A stretch of 44,485 bases of DNA from Deinobacterium chartae (GCF_014202645.1 NZ_JACHHG010000018.1:1-44485); one strand, 5' to 3'. Shown: positions 16,759-25,116, counted from the first letter of the stretch. The notes: a model not told the origin generated them from the letters alone. A program made the numbers and translations.

Positions 16759-17463
16759 TCACACCGCTCCTGACGCGATTCGCACCCGCTCAAGGCGGCA
16801 GCCCGGCGAGAGTTCACCCAGCATCCGCTCCAAGGCGTCGCCCGCCGCATCCAGCTCGGCAAACGCCATGGGGGCAAGCGCATCGAACAGAAAGTACGCG
16901 CGTTTCGTCCCTTCGGTGAGGCGCGTGCGCGTGCCCTGCCGCCAGTTCCACGCGCGGCACGTCACGCCACGCTCGTCTGCCCACACGACCTCGCCGGGCG
17001 CAGGATGATCGATGATGGCAGAGCCGTCTTTCATCGTGTCGAAAGCTTCCGTGCCGCTCGCGAAGCGCAGCGTCACGCGACCCACGACCTGCTCGAGGTC
17101 CTCGCCGCCGCACGGCACCACGAAGCGCGCGCTCACGGCATTGTAGGCGTCTACGAGCCGGTTCACCCTCGGGAGCTCGCCGCCCCTGAGCACCCGCGCG
17201 ATGAGGGCCTCGGCGGAGTTAAGCGTTCGCTGCGGTTTGACGCCGAACGCACGGTACGCTTCGCGCCACGCCGCGATGTGGGGGTGGTCCGGCAGGGCGA
17301 GGCCGGTAAAAGCTCGCCGCACGTGCTCCTCGGCATCGCGCAAAAGTGCCTCGCTGCCGGTGTCACTCGGGCCGTTGTCGAGGTCGTGCGCGACAAGGAC
17401 GAGCGCGTGGTAGGTCGGAAAGCGGGCTGCGACATCGGGGTGAATGGTCAGCAAATCCTTCAT
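16759..17463 (-). CDS. B3/B4 (PheRS beta-like) domain protein
   Basis: Encodes a 234-residue cytosolic protein of the B3/4 family, the tRNA-synthetase beta-subunit fold found in PheRS editing modules and in stand-alone proteins. Seen are WREAYRAFGVKPQRTLNSAEALIARV, LPRVNRLVDAYNAVSAR and VVPCGGEDLEQVVGRVTLRFA, followed by ERGVTCRAWNWRQGTRTRLT, which are the core strands. Stand-alone B3/4 proteins are thought to clear mis-charged or non-cognate aminoacyl substrates, but most are uncharacterised. AGGAG lies 7 bases before ATG 17463. It faces the tRNA operon, which includes tRNA-Phe, across a terminator; a functional tie is unproven. Confidence 0.85.
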   Translation of the reverse strand: MKDLLTIHPDVAARFPTYHALVLVAHDLDNGPSDTGSEALLRDAEEHVRRAFTGLALPDHPHIAAWREAYRAFGVKPQRTLNSAEALIARVLRGGELPRVNRLVDAYNAVSARFVVPCGGEDLEQVVGRVTLRFASGTEAFDTMKDGSAIIDHPAPGEVVWADERGVTCRAWNWRQGTRTRLTEGTKRAYFLFDALAPMAFAELDAAGDALERMLGELSPGCRLERVRIASGAV

Positions 17464-18098
17464 AAGAGCTCCTGGTTACGGAAGGGTGAGAGCAAGCGGG
17501 AGCGGCGAAGCGGAGCGTTTGTTCTTCAGGCCCAATGCTAGAACGCGGTGTCAGGTGCTGTCCTCGCACCGTCGCTCCGGCATGAGGTCGTGCAGGAACG
17601 TCCGATGAGCTCGTCGTTCTGCTCGGCAAGGGGCGTGGGCATTTGGGCAGGTCCGCCTGGAAGCCTTGCCGCACGAAGACGCTCTCGGTGACGGCGAAAA
17701 GCGTCGTGCTCATGCGACGCCTGCCCTCGAGGTCCTGCCCCTCGGTCTTAGATCCTGCATCGGAATTGGTACCTATGAAAGGGCCAATACGCCAGAAATC
17801 TTAAGGACCAATTTCGAGCGGTGGACGACGCGCACGCGATACCGCCACCTCTTTAGGCGGAGCGTTCCGTATGCCTGAAGGCTGAACCCCACATCAAGCG
17901 CACCATAACCTGCCTGCGTACGTGCCACGCAAGGGCTTCGCCACAGCGCTGCCGCACGGGCGGATCTGCCGAGCCCACCGGGGCGCCCTCGAGGCGGCGA
18001 GGGGGAAAGTTTGGGATGCCCTTCAAGAGCGCGGGTTTCAGCTCGCGCTCTTGAAGGGCAAGAGGACTGGGCAGCGTCTTTTCTGCCCAAGGGTAGGT
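17464..18098. other. Gene-poor 635-base stretch, possible remnant
   Basis: No open frame here looks like an intact gene. On the minus strand, from about 17800 down to 17640, the reading WRIGPFIGTNSDAGSKTEG then MSTTLFAVTESVFVRQGFQ has a normal residue mix and then turns into low-complexity sequence, and a different frame continues with RFLHDLMPERR-like residues. This suggests a decayed gene, but the family is not recognisable. Base composition is less GC-rich around 17760-17830. A 17-bp hairpin lies at 18017-18060. Confidence 0.5.
18017..18060. repeat. 17-bp perfect inverted repeat
   Basis: TGCCCTTCAAGAGCGCG (18017-18033) recurs inverted at 18044-18060 around a 10-base loop. It follows the end of the small membrane protein gene (stop at 18099) on the minus strand, but no U-tract follows in either direction. 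A shorter TGGGCAG/CTGCCCA stem sits between it and that gene. It may be a 3'-end structure. Confidence 0.6.
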
Positions 18099-18317
18099 CT
18101 ACCTGTTCTGCTCGTGTGAGCGCAGATACAGCGCCCACCCGCCGAAAATCACCAGACCGCACACCAACCCGGTGGGCAGGCCCAGCAACAGACCTTCCCA
18201 GGCGCCCTTGCCCTGATCGAAGGTGACCGTGCCCCAGATGGTCACGGCGATGAGCGTTCCAAGCGCGATCGACATGCGCCGCGCGATATCGTAGGGGGTC
18301 CAGCTCTCCAGGTTCAT
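18099..18317 (-). CDS. Small two-helix membrane protein
   Basis: A 72-residue protein with two hydrophobic segments (about 17-33, ALGTLIAVTIWGTVTF, and 42-65, LLLGLPTGLVCGLVIFGGWALYL) and charged ends. No family is recognised. There is no ribosome site; CAGGAT precedes the ATG by 6 bases, close to the leaderless box used by other genes here. It could be a membrane regulator or subunit of unknown function. Confidence 0.65.
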   Translation of the reverse strand: MNLESWTPYDIARRMSIALGTLIAVTIWGTVTFDQGKGAWEGLLLGLPTGLVCGLVIFGGWALYLRSHEQNR

Positions 18318-18597
18318 GCCATCATCCTGACCGGTGTTCTTCAGGCCGCTTCGACGTCTCCCCTGCGGAGCGGCTTCGGCCTGCTCATCTCCACACCTTC
18401 AGGAGATGTTCGCACCTGTCCCAGGTTACCGCCTACTCTTTTTATCGGCAATAAAGCGATGTAATGTCGTGATATCAAAAAATCCAATAACACATCGCTC
18501 CTCTGCTTTATTGTTGACCAAAGAGGTCGGTTATAAGCTGAACCTCAGGCAGGCTTACCCTCTCGAGGGAACTTTCAGCCCTGCCCTGAGGTCTGGT
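18318..18597. promoter_or_regulatory. AT-rich intergenic region with long imperfect hairpin
   Basis: Between the divergent small membrane protein and rhodanese genes. CAATAAAGC (18449-18457) pairs with 18505-18513 and GCGATGT (18456-18462) with 18492-18498, giving a bulged hairpin with an AT-rich loop. TTGACC (18514-18519) and TATAAG (18532-18537) follow, but with only 12 bases between them, so the promoter assignment is weak. The region could carry an operator or leader structure for the rhodanese gene. Confidence 0.4.
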
Positions 18598-19476
18598 ATG
18601 ACACAGCATGCTTCTACTGCCTACGCCAAGGACGTCCTCGTCACCACCGCCTGGCTTGCCGAACACCTGAACGATCCCAAGCTCCGCCTGATCGAGGTCG
18701 ACGAGGACATCTTGCTGTACGACACCGGGCATATCCCCGGAGCGGTCAAGATCGACTGGCACGCCGACTTCTGGCATCCGGTCATGCGCGAATTCATTCA
18801 GCCCCAGCAGTTCGCACAGCTCCTGGGACGCCTGGGCATCACCGAAGACACCCAGGTCATCTTGTACGGCGACAAGAGCAACTGGTGGGCGGCCTACGCC
18901 TACTGGTTCTTCAGTTACAACGGCTACACCGAGGCCAAACTGCTCGATGGCGGCCGCCAGAAATGGGTGGCCGAGCAGCGTGAACTCACCACGGCCGTGC
19001 CCGACATCCAGCCCACGGTCTACCCGGTCCGGGAGCGCAACGAGAGCATCCGGGCCTACCGGAGCCAGGTCGAGGCCCACCTGGCGCAGGTAGCGAACGG
19101 AAGCGGCGCGCTCGTGGACATCCGCAGCCCGGACGAGTTCAGCGGCAAGGTCACGCACATGGCCAACTATCCGCAGGAGGGCGTGCTGCGCGGCGGCCAC
19201 ATCCCCGGAGCCCGCAACGTTCCCTGGGCCAAGGCCGTCAACGAAGACGGCACCTTCCGCAGCGCAGAAGAACTGCGCGCCCTGTATGCCGCAGAAGGCA
19301 TCACCGCAGAGCGGGACATCATCACCTACTGCCGCATTGCCGAGCGCAGCAGCCACACCTGGTTCGCCCTGACCCAGCTGCTGGGCTACCCGAGCGTTGC
19401 GAACTACGACGGCAGCTGGACCGAGTGGGGCAATGCGGTGGGTGTGCCGATCGAAAAAACCCACCTCGGTGACTGA
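18598..19476 (+). CDS. Thiosulfate/3-mercaptopyruvate sulfurtransferase (two rhodanese domains)
   Basis: A 292-residue cytosolic sulfurtransferase moving sulfur from thiosulfate (or mercaptopyruvate) to cyanide or another thiol acceptor. Two rhodanese domains are present: the inactive N-terminal one ([14 protein letters not shown], with [10 protein letters not shown] in place of the active loop) and the C-terminal one ([15 protein letters not shown]) with catalytic Cys245 in [14 protein letters not shown] and the closing [11 protein letters not shown]. The CRxxERS loop resembles the CysA/SseA type of actinobacteria, which are thiosulfate:cyanide sulfurtransferases. ATG 18598 has a GAGGT site upstream; an in-frame extension to 18334 lacks protein-like sequence. 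Confidence 0.93.
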   Translation: MTQHASTAYAKDVLVTTAWLAEHLNDPKLRLIEVDEDILLYDTGHIPGAVKIDWHADFWHPVMREFIQPQQFAQLLGRLGITEDTQVILYGDKSNWWAAYAYWFFSYNGYTEAKLLDGGRQKWVAEQRELTTAVPDIQPTVYPVRERNESIRAYRSQVEAHLAQVANGSGALVDIRSPDEFSGKVTHMANYPQEGVLRGGHIPGARNVPWAKAVNEDGTFRSAEELRALYAAEGITAERDIITYCRIAERSSHTWFALTQLLGYPSVANYDGSWTEWGNAVGVPIEKTHLGD

Positions 19477-19605
19477 GCGGCCTTGAGCCATCCTTGGTAA
19501 ATCCAGACTTGCTCAAGCTTTCAGTCCACCTGCCGCGTTCATTTCATGGCGTCCCCACGTCTTTCCGGTTTTACAGGTACAGACTGGAACGCACGGGAGG
19601 TGGAG

Positions 19606-19749
19606 GTGTCCTCACTCGAGGTCATGCTGATTCTGGTGGCCGTGATCGTCTTTGGCATCGGCGGAACGGCCTGGATCGTCAGGCTGATCAACCGGGGCGA
19701 CAAGGGGGCAGACACGGGGTCCGACGACGCATCGCAGCAGTCACGCTAG
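19606..19749 (+). CDS. 47-residue single-helix membrane protein
   Basis: A tiny protein starting at GTG 19606, with GGGAGG 5 bases upstream (19595-19600). One hydrophobic helix (VMLILVAVIVFGIGGTAWIV) is followed by a positively charged boundary and an acidic tail. The longer frame from ATG 19546 adds residues without a ribosome site. The function is unknown; it may be a small membrane subunit or simply a conserved short protein. Confidence 0.6.
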   Translation: MSSLEVMLILVAVIVFGIGGTAWIVRLINRGDKGADTGSDDASQQSR

Positions 19750-19957
19750 CTTTGCCCTGGGCAGAGGTGGGTGCCCCCTGAGTTGTCCCGTCATGCATTC
19801 CTCGAGGTAGCCGCGGGCAGCGTGTTCCGCTGCGCCTCGGGGCGGTGTTGCACGCGGTTTTGCCAGATGCAGCCGTCCCCCCTCCAGCACCTTGGGGCCC
19901 TGGCGTGACCGCCCGGCAATTGAGGGATACACCCTTACCTCGCTCGCGCACTGCCCA
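19750..19957. other. Intergenic region before sufS
   Basis: About 208 bases without a supported gene or repeat; only the sufS promoter at its end (listed separately) stands out. Confidence 0.5.
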
Positions 19958-19963
19958 TAAACT
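19935..19963 (+). promoter_or_regulatory. Promoter of sufS, leaderless
   Basis: TTACCT (19935-19940), a 17-base spacer and TAAACT (19958-19963), then 6 bases to ATG 19970. The layout matches the other leaderless starts here and argues for ATG 19970 rather than GTG 19967. Confidence 0.6.
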
Positions 19964-19969
19964 GACGTG

Positions 19970-21205
19970 ATGCAAGGTCAAGCGCGCACCCTCGAGGCCG
20001 TCCGGGATGACTTTCCACTGATCCGCGAGTGGGGCGGGGTTTACCTGGACTCCGCCGCCACCTCGCAAAAGCCCGAAAGCGTCATCGCGGCCCTGAGCGA
20101 GCACTACCGCACCCGCAACGCCAACGTTCACCGCGGGGCCTACCGCCTGTCGAGCGAGGCGACCGCCGCCTACGAGGGTGCGCGCTCCAGCGTCGCGCGC
20201 CTGCTGGGCGTCGAGGCTTCCGAGAGCCTGATCTTCACGCGCGGCACCACCGAGAGCATCAACCTGGTGGCCCACGCCTGGGGCCTGAACCACCTCGAGG
20301 CCGGAGACGAGATCTTGGTGACCGAACTCGAGCACCACTCGAACCTGGTGCCCTGGCATCTGGTGGCCGGTTACCGCTCGGCGCGGGTGGTGGGCGTGCG
20401 GCTGCTGCCCGACGGGCGGCTGGACCTCGAGGATTACCGCGACAAGCTCGGCTCGGGCCGGGTGCGCATGGTGGCGCTGACCCACATCAGCAACGCGCTG
20501 GGCACCGTGAACCCGGTGGCCGAGATGGCCCGCATGGCGCACGAGGTCGGAGCAAAGGTGCTGGTCGACGGGGCCCAGGCGGTCCCGCACCTGCCGGTGA
20601 ACCTGAGCACGCTGGGTGCGGACTTCTATGCCTTCAGCGGCCACAAGATGCTGGGGCCCAGCGGCATCGGCGGTCTGTGGGGCCGTCCGGAACTGCTCGG
20701 AGCCCTGCCGCCTTTTATGGGCGGCGGCGAGATGATCCGCGAGGTGTTCGTGGATCACTCGAGTTACGCCGGTCTTCCGCACCGCTTCGAGGCGGGCACC
20801 CCGGCCATCGAGGCCGCCGTGGCCCTGGGCGTGGCCGCCGAGTACCTGATGAACCTGGGGCCAGAGCGCATCTGGCAGCACGACCGCGCGCTGGTCAGCT
20901 ACGCCCTCGAGCGGATCTCACGGATCGAGGGCATCGAGAGCTACGGCCCGGTCGGCGAGGACCGCGCCGGGGTGCTGAGCTTTAACCTGCGCGGCGTTCA
21001 CGCGCACGACGTGGCCTCGATGCTCGACGAGCGCGGCATCATGGTGCGCTCGGGCCACCACTGCGCCCAGCCCACCTGGCGTCGCCTGGGCACGGTCGGC
21101 TCGGTGCGGGCCTCGTTCTACCTGTACAACACCCCCCAGGACGTGGACCGCCTGATCGCCGCCCTCGAGGAGGTGCGGGACTTTTTCGGGGAGCACGGCC
21201 TGTAA
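19970..21205 (+). CDS. sufS: Cysteine desulfurase SufS (group II)
   Basis: Encodes a 411-residue PLP enzyme that removes sulfur from cysteine (giving alanine and an enzyme persulfide) for iron-sulfur cluster assembly. The PLP lysine is K226 in FSGHKMLGPSGIG and the active cysteine is C365 in RSGHHCAQP, the group II layout. Also present: LDSAATSQKP, TRGTTESINLVAHAWG, ELEHHSNLVPW, VLVDGAQAVPHLPVN and RASFYLYNTPQDVD. It is followed by sufU 103 bases on. The SufBCD scaffold genes are not in this window, so they must lie elsewhere. It starts from a leaderless promoter. Confidence 0.96.
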   Translation: MQGQARTLEAVRDDFPLIREWGGVYLDSAATSQKPESVIAALSEHYRTRNANVHRGAYRLSSEATAAYEGARSSVARLLGVEASESLIFTRGTTESINLVAHAWGLNHLEAGDEILVTELEHHSNLVPWHLVAGYRSARVVGVRLLPDGRLDLEDYRDKLGSGRVRMVALTHISNALGTVNPVAEMARMAHEVGAKVLVDGAQAVPHLPVNLSTLGADFYAFSGHKMLGPSGIGGLWGRPELLGALPPFMGGGEMIREVFVDHSSYAGLPHRFEAGTPAIEAAVALGVAAEYLMNLGPERIWQHDRALVSYALERISRIEGIESYGPVGEDRAGVLSFNLRGVHAHDVASMLDERGIMVRSGHHCAQPTWRRLGTVGSVRASFYLYNTPQDVDRLIAALEEVRDFFGEHGL

Positions 21206-21308
21206 GCTGTGGGGCAGGCATCCTGCGCCCCACGGCCCTCCCGACCGCCGGGCGCGGAGCGGCTTCACCGGTCCGTTTCCCCTTTTACTTCTGTTCAAGG
21301 AGCTTTCC

Positions 21309-21725
21309 ATGTCCGTTCTCGAAGATCTCTACAAGCAGGTCATCCTTGACCACTACAAGCGGCCACACAACCTGGGCCGCCTCGAGCAGCCCACGCGGCG
21401 GCAGGAGGGCGTCAACCCCTCGTGCGGGGACCAACTGACCCTGGACCTGCTGATCGAAGACGACGTGGTGCGCGAGGTGCGCTTCGAGGGCAACGGCTGC
21501 GCCATCTCGCAGGCCAGCGCCAGCCTGATGACCGACCTGGTCAGGGGCAGGCCGCGCAAAGAAGCGCTCGCGCTGGCCCGGGCCTTCGCGGCGATGCTCA
21601 AGTCCGGCCAGCCGGACGCGCGCCTGGGCGACGCAGCGGCGCTCGTGGGCGTAGCCAAGCTGCCCGCGCGCATCAAGTGCGCGTCGCTGGCCTGGAACAC
21701 CCTCGAGGCGGCCCTGCGCGAGTAG
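21309..21725 (+). CDS. sufU: SufU zinc-dependent sulfur acceptor
   Basis: A 138-residue IscU-like fold protein. SufU takes sulfur from SufS and passes it to SufBCD, using a zinc site rather than assembling the cluster itself. The visible ligands are C39 (with D41) in PSCGDQ, C64 in GNGCAIS and C124 in RIKCASL. The N-terminal EDLYKQVILDHYKRPHNLG is the family signature. AAGGAG precedes ATG 21309 at the right distance. A GC hairpin at 21725-21757 overlaps its stop codon and the end of the convergent lyase gene. Confidence 0.95.
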   Translation: MSVLEDLYKQVILDHYKRPHNLGRLEQPTRRQEGVNPSCGDQLTLDLLIEDDVVREVRFEGNGCAISQASASLMTDLVRGRPRKEALALARAFAAMLKSGQPDARLGDAAALVGVAKLPARIKCASLAWNTLEAALRE

Positions 21726-21757
21726 CAGGGCCGCCGTGCGCAGCTCAGCGGCCCTGC
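21725..21757. terminator. Shared hairpin between sufU and the lyase gene
   Basis: GCAGGGCCGC (21725-21734) pairs with 21748-21757, a 10-bp perfect stem around 13 bases. The left arm starts at the last base of the sufU stop and the right arm lies in the last codons of the convergent lyase gene. There is no U-tract on either side. Confidence 0.6.
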
Positions 21758-22920
21758 TCCGGACCGAGGCTGCGGGCGTAGGCGGCCGGGTCGGTTGGCC
21801 CCTCGGTCGAAATCACCAGAACCCGGGTTTGCGGGCCGATCTCGAGGGCGCTGCGCGCACGCTCGGCCCACGGCCCCTCCAGCAGTTCGAGCAGGCCGCC
21901 CAGCGCGGCGGCACCGCTTTCGCCGCTGCGGATGCCCTCACCTGCCAGCAGGCGCACGGCCTGCTCGGTGCGGCGGTCGGGAATGGCGACGGCGGCGTGC
22001 AGGCTGCGTTGCAGCAGCGGCCATGCCAGCGGCGAGGGTCGGCCGCAGTTCAAGCCGGCCATCACCGAGTCGTGCGGGCCGGGCACCTCGGTCAGTCGGC
22101 CTGCCCGCAGCGACTCGAGCAGGCAGGCCGCGCGGGTGGGTTCTACCGCCACCACCCGGGTGTGCCCGGCGGGTCTGCGGTAGTGCTTTACCGCTGCCGC
22201 CGCCAGCGAGCCCACCCCGACTTGCACCAGCACCAGATCCGGTGGCGGGGCTCCGGCAGCGGCGAGCGCTGCGTCCGCCTCGAGGAACAGCGTGGCGTAG
22301 CCGTCCACCACCCAGCCGGGCACGCGCTCGTAGCCGGGCCAGGCGGTGTCGGCGATCACGACGCGGCTGGGGCCCTGCTGGCGTGCAGCGGCCTCTACCG
22401 CGTCGTCGTAGCTGCCGCTGACCCGCGTGACCCGCGCTCCTTCGGCCTGGATCGCCTCGACCCGGGCCGCGCTCATGTCCTGCGGTACCAGGATGTGCGC
22501 GCCGATGCCCAACCAGCGGGCCACGCGGGCTACGGCCCGTCCGTGGTTGCCGTCGGTGGCGGCCACCAGCTCGAGCGGGCCCGCCCCGGCCAGCCGCGCT
22601 CGAAGCTCCTCGAGGCCGCTTGCGGCAGGAGCAAGGCCCAAGCGTTCGGTCAGCGCGCGCCACGTGGCCCAGGAGGCCCCCAAGATCTTGTAGGCGGGCA
22701 GGCCCAGGCGGCTCGACTCGTCCTTGACCCACAGCTGCGCCACGCCCAGTCGCCGGGCGATGCCCGGCGCCTCGCACAGCGGGGTGGGGGCGTAGCCGGG
22801 CAACTGGCGGTGAAAGTCGCGCGGGTCGTGCGCGCCGGGCAGGAACTCCTCGAGCGGCTGGGGGCGCGGATTGAGGTAGAAAGCCGGGTTCTCGGGCGTA
22901 TCACGGACAGGGTGCGGCAT
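21745..22920 (-). CDS. dpaL: Diaminopropionate ammonia-lyase
   Basis: A 391-residue PLP enzyme that converts 2,3-diaminopropionate (both isomers in E. coli YgeX) to pyruvate and ammonia. Family motifs: LPGYAPTPLCEAP, VKDESSRLGLPAYKILGAS with PLP lysine K78, ATDGNHGRAVARVA (with the Asp used for the D-isomer), IADTAWPGYERVPGW and the glycine loop VGVGSLAAAAV. ATG 22920 has GAGGAG just upstream; frames further upstream run into the M20 gene. It lies 8 bases after the M20 hydrolase gene, the same pairing as ygeX-ygeY of E. coli. The pair probably forms a catabolic unit for a diaminopropionate-containing compound; that substrate is inferred. Confidence 0.9.
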   Translation of the reverse strand: MPHPVRDTPENPAFYLNPRPQPLEEFLPGAHDPRDFHRQLPGYAPTPLCEAPGIARRLGVAQLWVKDESSRLGLPAYKILGASWATWRALTERLGLAPAASGLEELRARLAGAGPLELVAATDGNHGRAVARVARWLGIGAHILVPQDMSAARVEAIQAEGARVTRVSGSYDDAVEAAARQQGPSRVVIADTAWPGYERVPGWVVDGYATLFLEADAALAAAGAPPPDLVLVQVGVGSLAAAAVKHYRRPAGHTRVVAVEPTRAACLLESLRAGRLTEVPGPHDSVMAGLNCGRPSPLAWPLLQRSLHAAVAIPDRRTEQAVRLLAGEGIRSGESGAAALGGLLELLEGPWAERARSALEIGPQTRVLVISTEGPTDPAAYARSLGPEQGR

Positions 22921-22928
22921 GCGGCTCC

Positions 22929-24059
22929 TCAGGCGCAGAACTCGGCGGCGGTGGCAAGGTACACGTCGGCGCAGCGCTGCAGCGACGCCAGGTCTACCCA
23001 CTCCTCGAGGCCGTGCGCTCCGGCCCCGCACGGGCCGTAGACGACCGTGGGGATACCGGCGGCGGACAGGAAGGCCGCGTCCATCCAGAAGGTCGAGCCG
23101 ACCTGAGCGGGGGTATGCCCGCTCAGGCGGGCGGCGTGACGGCCGAGCAACTGCACGATGGGGGCGTCCGGAGCCACCTCGAAGGGCTCGCGGAGCAACG
23201 TGGTGTGCAGCTCGGCCCGGAAGGCCGAGTCCGCGGCGTGCAGTTCGTCGAGCAGGGCCCTGAACTCGCGCTCGACCTCTGCCGGGTCCTCGCCGGGCAG
23301 GGTGCGGCGCTCCACCTCGAGGGTGCAGCGTTCGGGGTAGCTGCTGAGCTCCTGCCCTCCAGAGATCAGCGAGGCGTGCAGGCTGGCGTGACCCAGCAGC
23401 GGGTGGGCGGGGCGCTGGGCCAACCGGGTCCCCAGCGCCTCGAGGCGGCCCAGCAGCCTGCCCATGTGGGCGATGGCGTCCACGCCCAGGTCGGGGCGCG
23501 AGCCGTGCGCGGCGTGTCCGAAGGTGGTGAAGCGATGCCACGAGAAGCCCTTGTGGGCCACGCACACCTCGAGTTCGGTGGGCTCGGCGACGATGGCAGC
23601 GTCGGCCCGGATCCGCCGCAGAACGCTCTGCATGCCCAGGCTGGCGTTTTCCTCGTCGGCCACGGCGGTCAGGATCAGGTCGCCGCGCAGGTCGAGTTCG
23701 CGGGCGCGCAGCAGGGTGATCAGGCAGGCGGCGAGGCCGCCTTTCATGTCGTAGGCTCCGCGTCCGTACAGGCGACCGTTCTCGAGGCGCGGCTCGAAGG
23801 GACGGGTCATGCCCGCCACGCCTACGGTATCGAGGTGGGCGTTCAGCATCAGGCTGCGGCCGCCGCCGCGTCCGCGCAGCACGGCGATCACGCTGCTGCG
23901 GCCCGGGGCGGCCTGGTCGAGTTCGACCTCGAGGCCGGCTTCGCGGCAGTATCCGGCGACCAGCCGGGCGATGCGGTCCTCGCCGGCCCCGCCGGGAACG
24001 AGGTCAGGGTTGACCGAGTCGGTGCGAACCAGCTCTTCGAGCAGCGGCAGCAGTTCCAT
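22929..24059 (-). CDS. M20-family metallohydrolase (ArgE/DapE type)
   Basis: A 376-residue zinc hydrolase that removes an acyl group from an N-acyl amino compound. The di-zinc pattern is clear: LNAHLDTVGV (His and Asp), GRGAYDMKGGLAA (bridging Asp), VADEENASLG (catalytic Glu and ligand), AEPTELEVCVAHKG and the C-terminal SGHTPAQVGSTFWMDA plus GAHGLEEWVDLASL. It is the first gene of the pair with dpaL, suggesting it frees 2,3-diaminopropionate, much as ygeY sits beside ygeX. Two starts are possible: ATG 24059 (GAGGTG 3 bases upstream, tight) or GTG 24065. A divergent GntR gene and the palindrome at 24069-24084 suggest shared control. Confidence 0.88.
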   Translation of the reverse strand: MELLPLLEELVRTDSVNPDLVPGGAGEDRIARLVAGYCREAGLEVELDQAAPGRSSVIAVLRGRGGGRSLMLNAHLDTVGVAGMTRPFEPRLENGRLYGRGAYDMKGGLAACLITLLRARELDLRGDLILTAVADEENASLGMQSVLRRIRADAAIVAEPTELEVCVAHKGFSWHRFTTFGHAAHGSRPDLGVDAIAHMGRLLGRLEALGTRLAQRPAHPLLGHASLHASLISGGQELSSYPERCTLEVERRTLPGEDPAEVEREFRALLDELHAADSAFRAELHTTLLREPFEVAPDAPIVQLLGRHAARLSGHTPAQVGSTFWMDAAFLSAAGIPTVVYGPCGAGAHGLEEWVDLASLQRCADVYLATAAEFCA

Positions 24060-24068
24060 GTTCACCTC

Positions 24069-24084
24069 AGTGATATATTACACT
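24069..24084. promoter_or_regulatory. Palindromic operator candidate between M20 and gntR genes
   Basis: The sequence AGTGATATATTACACT (16 bases) is a near-palindrome with AGTG and CACT ends. It overlaps a TAATAT-like -10 region of the M20 gene and lies 31 bases before the GntR start. FCD-type GntR proteins bind short AT-rich palindromes, so it is a good operator candidate for the local regulator. Confidence 0.6.
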
Positions 24085-24115
24085 TCACATTGCGGGTGCT
24101 ACCCTGAGACCACGC

Positions 24116-24802
24116 ATGCCCCTGCCTCCGCACACCCCCGCGCTGCCGCGCACCCTGGCCCGAGACGCGGTCTACCGCCGGCTGCAAGACTGGATCGTAA
24201 ACGGCACCCTGGCCCCCGGCGAGCAGTTGCGCGACCTCGAGCTGGCCGAGGCATTCGGCGTGAGCCGCACCCCGGTCCGCGAAGCGCTGCAGCGCCTCGA
24301 GGACGAAGGCTTCGTGGTCACCGCCAAGAACCGCTGGACCCGCGTGGCCCCCCTGGAAACGGAAACCGCCGATCAGCTCTACCCGCTGGTCGAGGCCCTC
24401 GAGGTGCTGGCCCTCGAGCTGGCCCTGCCCCGCCTGACTCCCGGCGACCTGGAGGCCCTCAAAGCGGCCCAGCAGCGGCTGGAAGCTGCCCTGCTGGCGG
24501 GCAGCGGCGCCGCCGCCCTCGAGGCCGACGACGCCTTTCACGCCGTGCTGCCCGACCGCGCCGCCAACCCCGAGCTGGTCCGCACCCTGACGCGCTTCAA
24601 AACCCGCCTGCGCCGCCTCGAGCTCGCCTACTTCCAGGCCGCCGCCCCCGGCGACCACTCGCTCGCGGAACACCGACAGATTCTCGCGGCCCTGCACGCC
24701 CGTGACCTCGAGATGGCCCGGAACGCCCTGCGCGGCAACTGGCGCTCGAGCCTCGCGCGACTCAAAAGCCGCCTGCCCTCCCCCACCGGATCCGGCAACT
24801 GA
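24116..24802 (+). CDS. GntR/FCD-family transcriptional regulator
   Basis: A 228-residue repressor-type protein. The N-terminal winged helix (about 20-80) has AVYRRLQDWIVNGTLAPGEQ, then LAEAFGVSRTPVREALQRLE and GFVVTAKN; the C-terminal all-alpha FCD domain (about 95-220) has ALEVLALELALPRL and contains the metal-binding type His/Asp positions (DDAFHAVL, LAEHRQILAAL). Such regulators respond to a small carboxylate. It is divergent to the M20-dpaL pair, which it probably controls through the palindrome in between. The ligand is unknown; a diaminopropionate or acyl derivative is an inference. Confidence 0.92.
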   Translation: MPLPPHTPALPRTLARDAVYRRLQDWIVNGTLAPGEQLRDLELAEAFGVSRTPVREALQRLEDEGFVVTAKNRWTRVAPLETETADQLYPLVEALEVLALELALPRLTPGDLEALKAAQQRLEAALLAGSGAAALEADDAFHAVLPDRAANPELVRTLTRFKTRLRRLELAYFQAAAPGDHSLAEHRQILAALHARDLEMARNALRGNWRSSLARLKSRLPSPTGSGN

Positions 24803-24825
24803 TAACTGATACCTTAAGCAAGACC

Positions 24826-25116
24826 ATGTCCGACAACCTCACCCTGGATCACTTCACCCCCCTGGTCGGCGAGTACTTTCGCCTGCACGCCACGCCCGAG
24901 CAGCAGCTCTGCCTGACCGAGGCGCGCGCCCTGGGCCGTGCCCGCCCCGAGAGCGGCAGCGAGGCCTTCGCGCTCAGCCTGATCGGCCCTGCCGAGCCCT
25001 GGGCACCGCAAGGTATCTGGCGCCTCGAGCACCCCAAACTGGGGGTGCTCGAGCTGTTTATGGTGCCCAACGGGCCCGACTCGAGGGGCATGCGCTACGA
25101 GATCGTCTTCAACTGA
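24826..25116 (+). CDS. DUF6916-like small protein
   Basis: A 96-residue protein. It opens with LDHFTPLVGEYFRLH and has GSEAFALSLIGPAEPW, then WRLEHPKLGVLELFMVPNGPDSRGMRYEIVFN. This matches the DUF6916-type pattern often encoded beside tandem tail-collar proteins, as I remember it; the function is unknown. There is no signal peptide. Here it converges on three collar genes, and the two gene ends share a 25-bp inverted repeat that begins at the stop codons. It lies 23 bases after the GntR gene but is probably not part of that regulon by function. Confidence 0.6.
   Translation: MSDNLTLDHFTPLVGEYFRLHATPEQQLCLTEARALGRARPESGSEAFALSLIGPAEPWAPQGIWRLEHPKLGVLELFMVPNGPDSRGMRYEIVFN

Noticed and set aside
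19546-19605. Longer start (ATG 19546) for the tiny membrane protein
   Set aside because: It lacks a ribosome site, whereas GTG 19606 has GGGAGG at good spacing.
22920-23565. N-terminal extension of the diaminopropionate ammonia-lyase to 606 residues
   Set aside because: The added 215 residues lie antisense-frame within the M20 gene and are Arg/Pro-rich; ATG 22920 has GAGGAG and the expected length.
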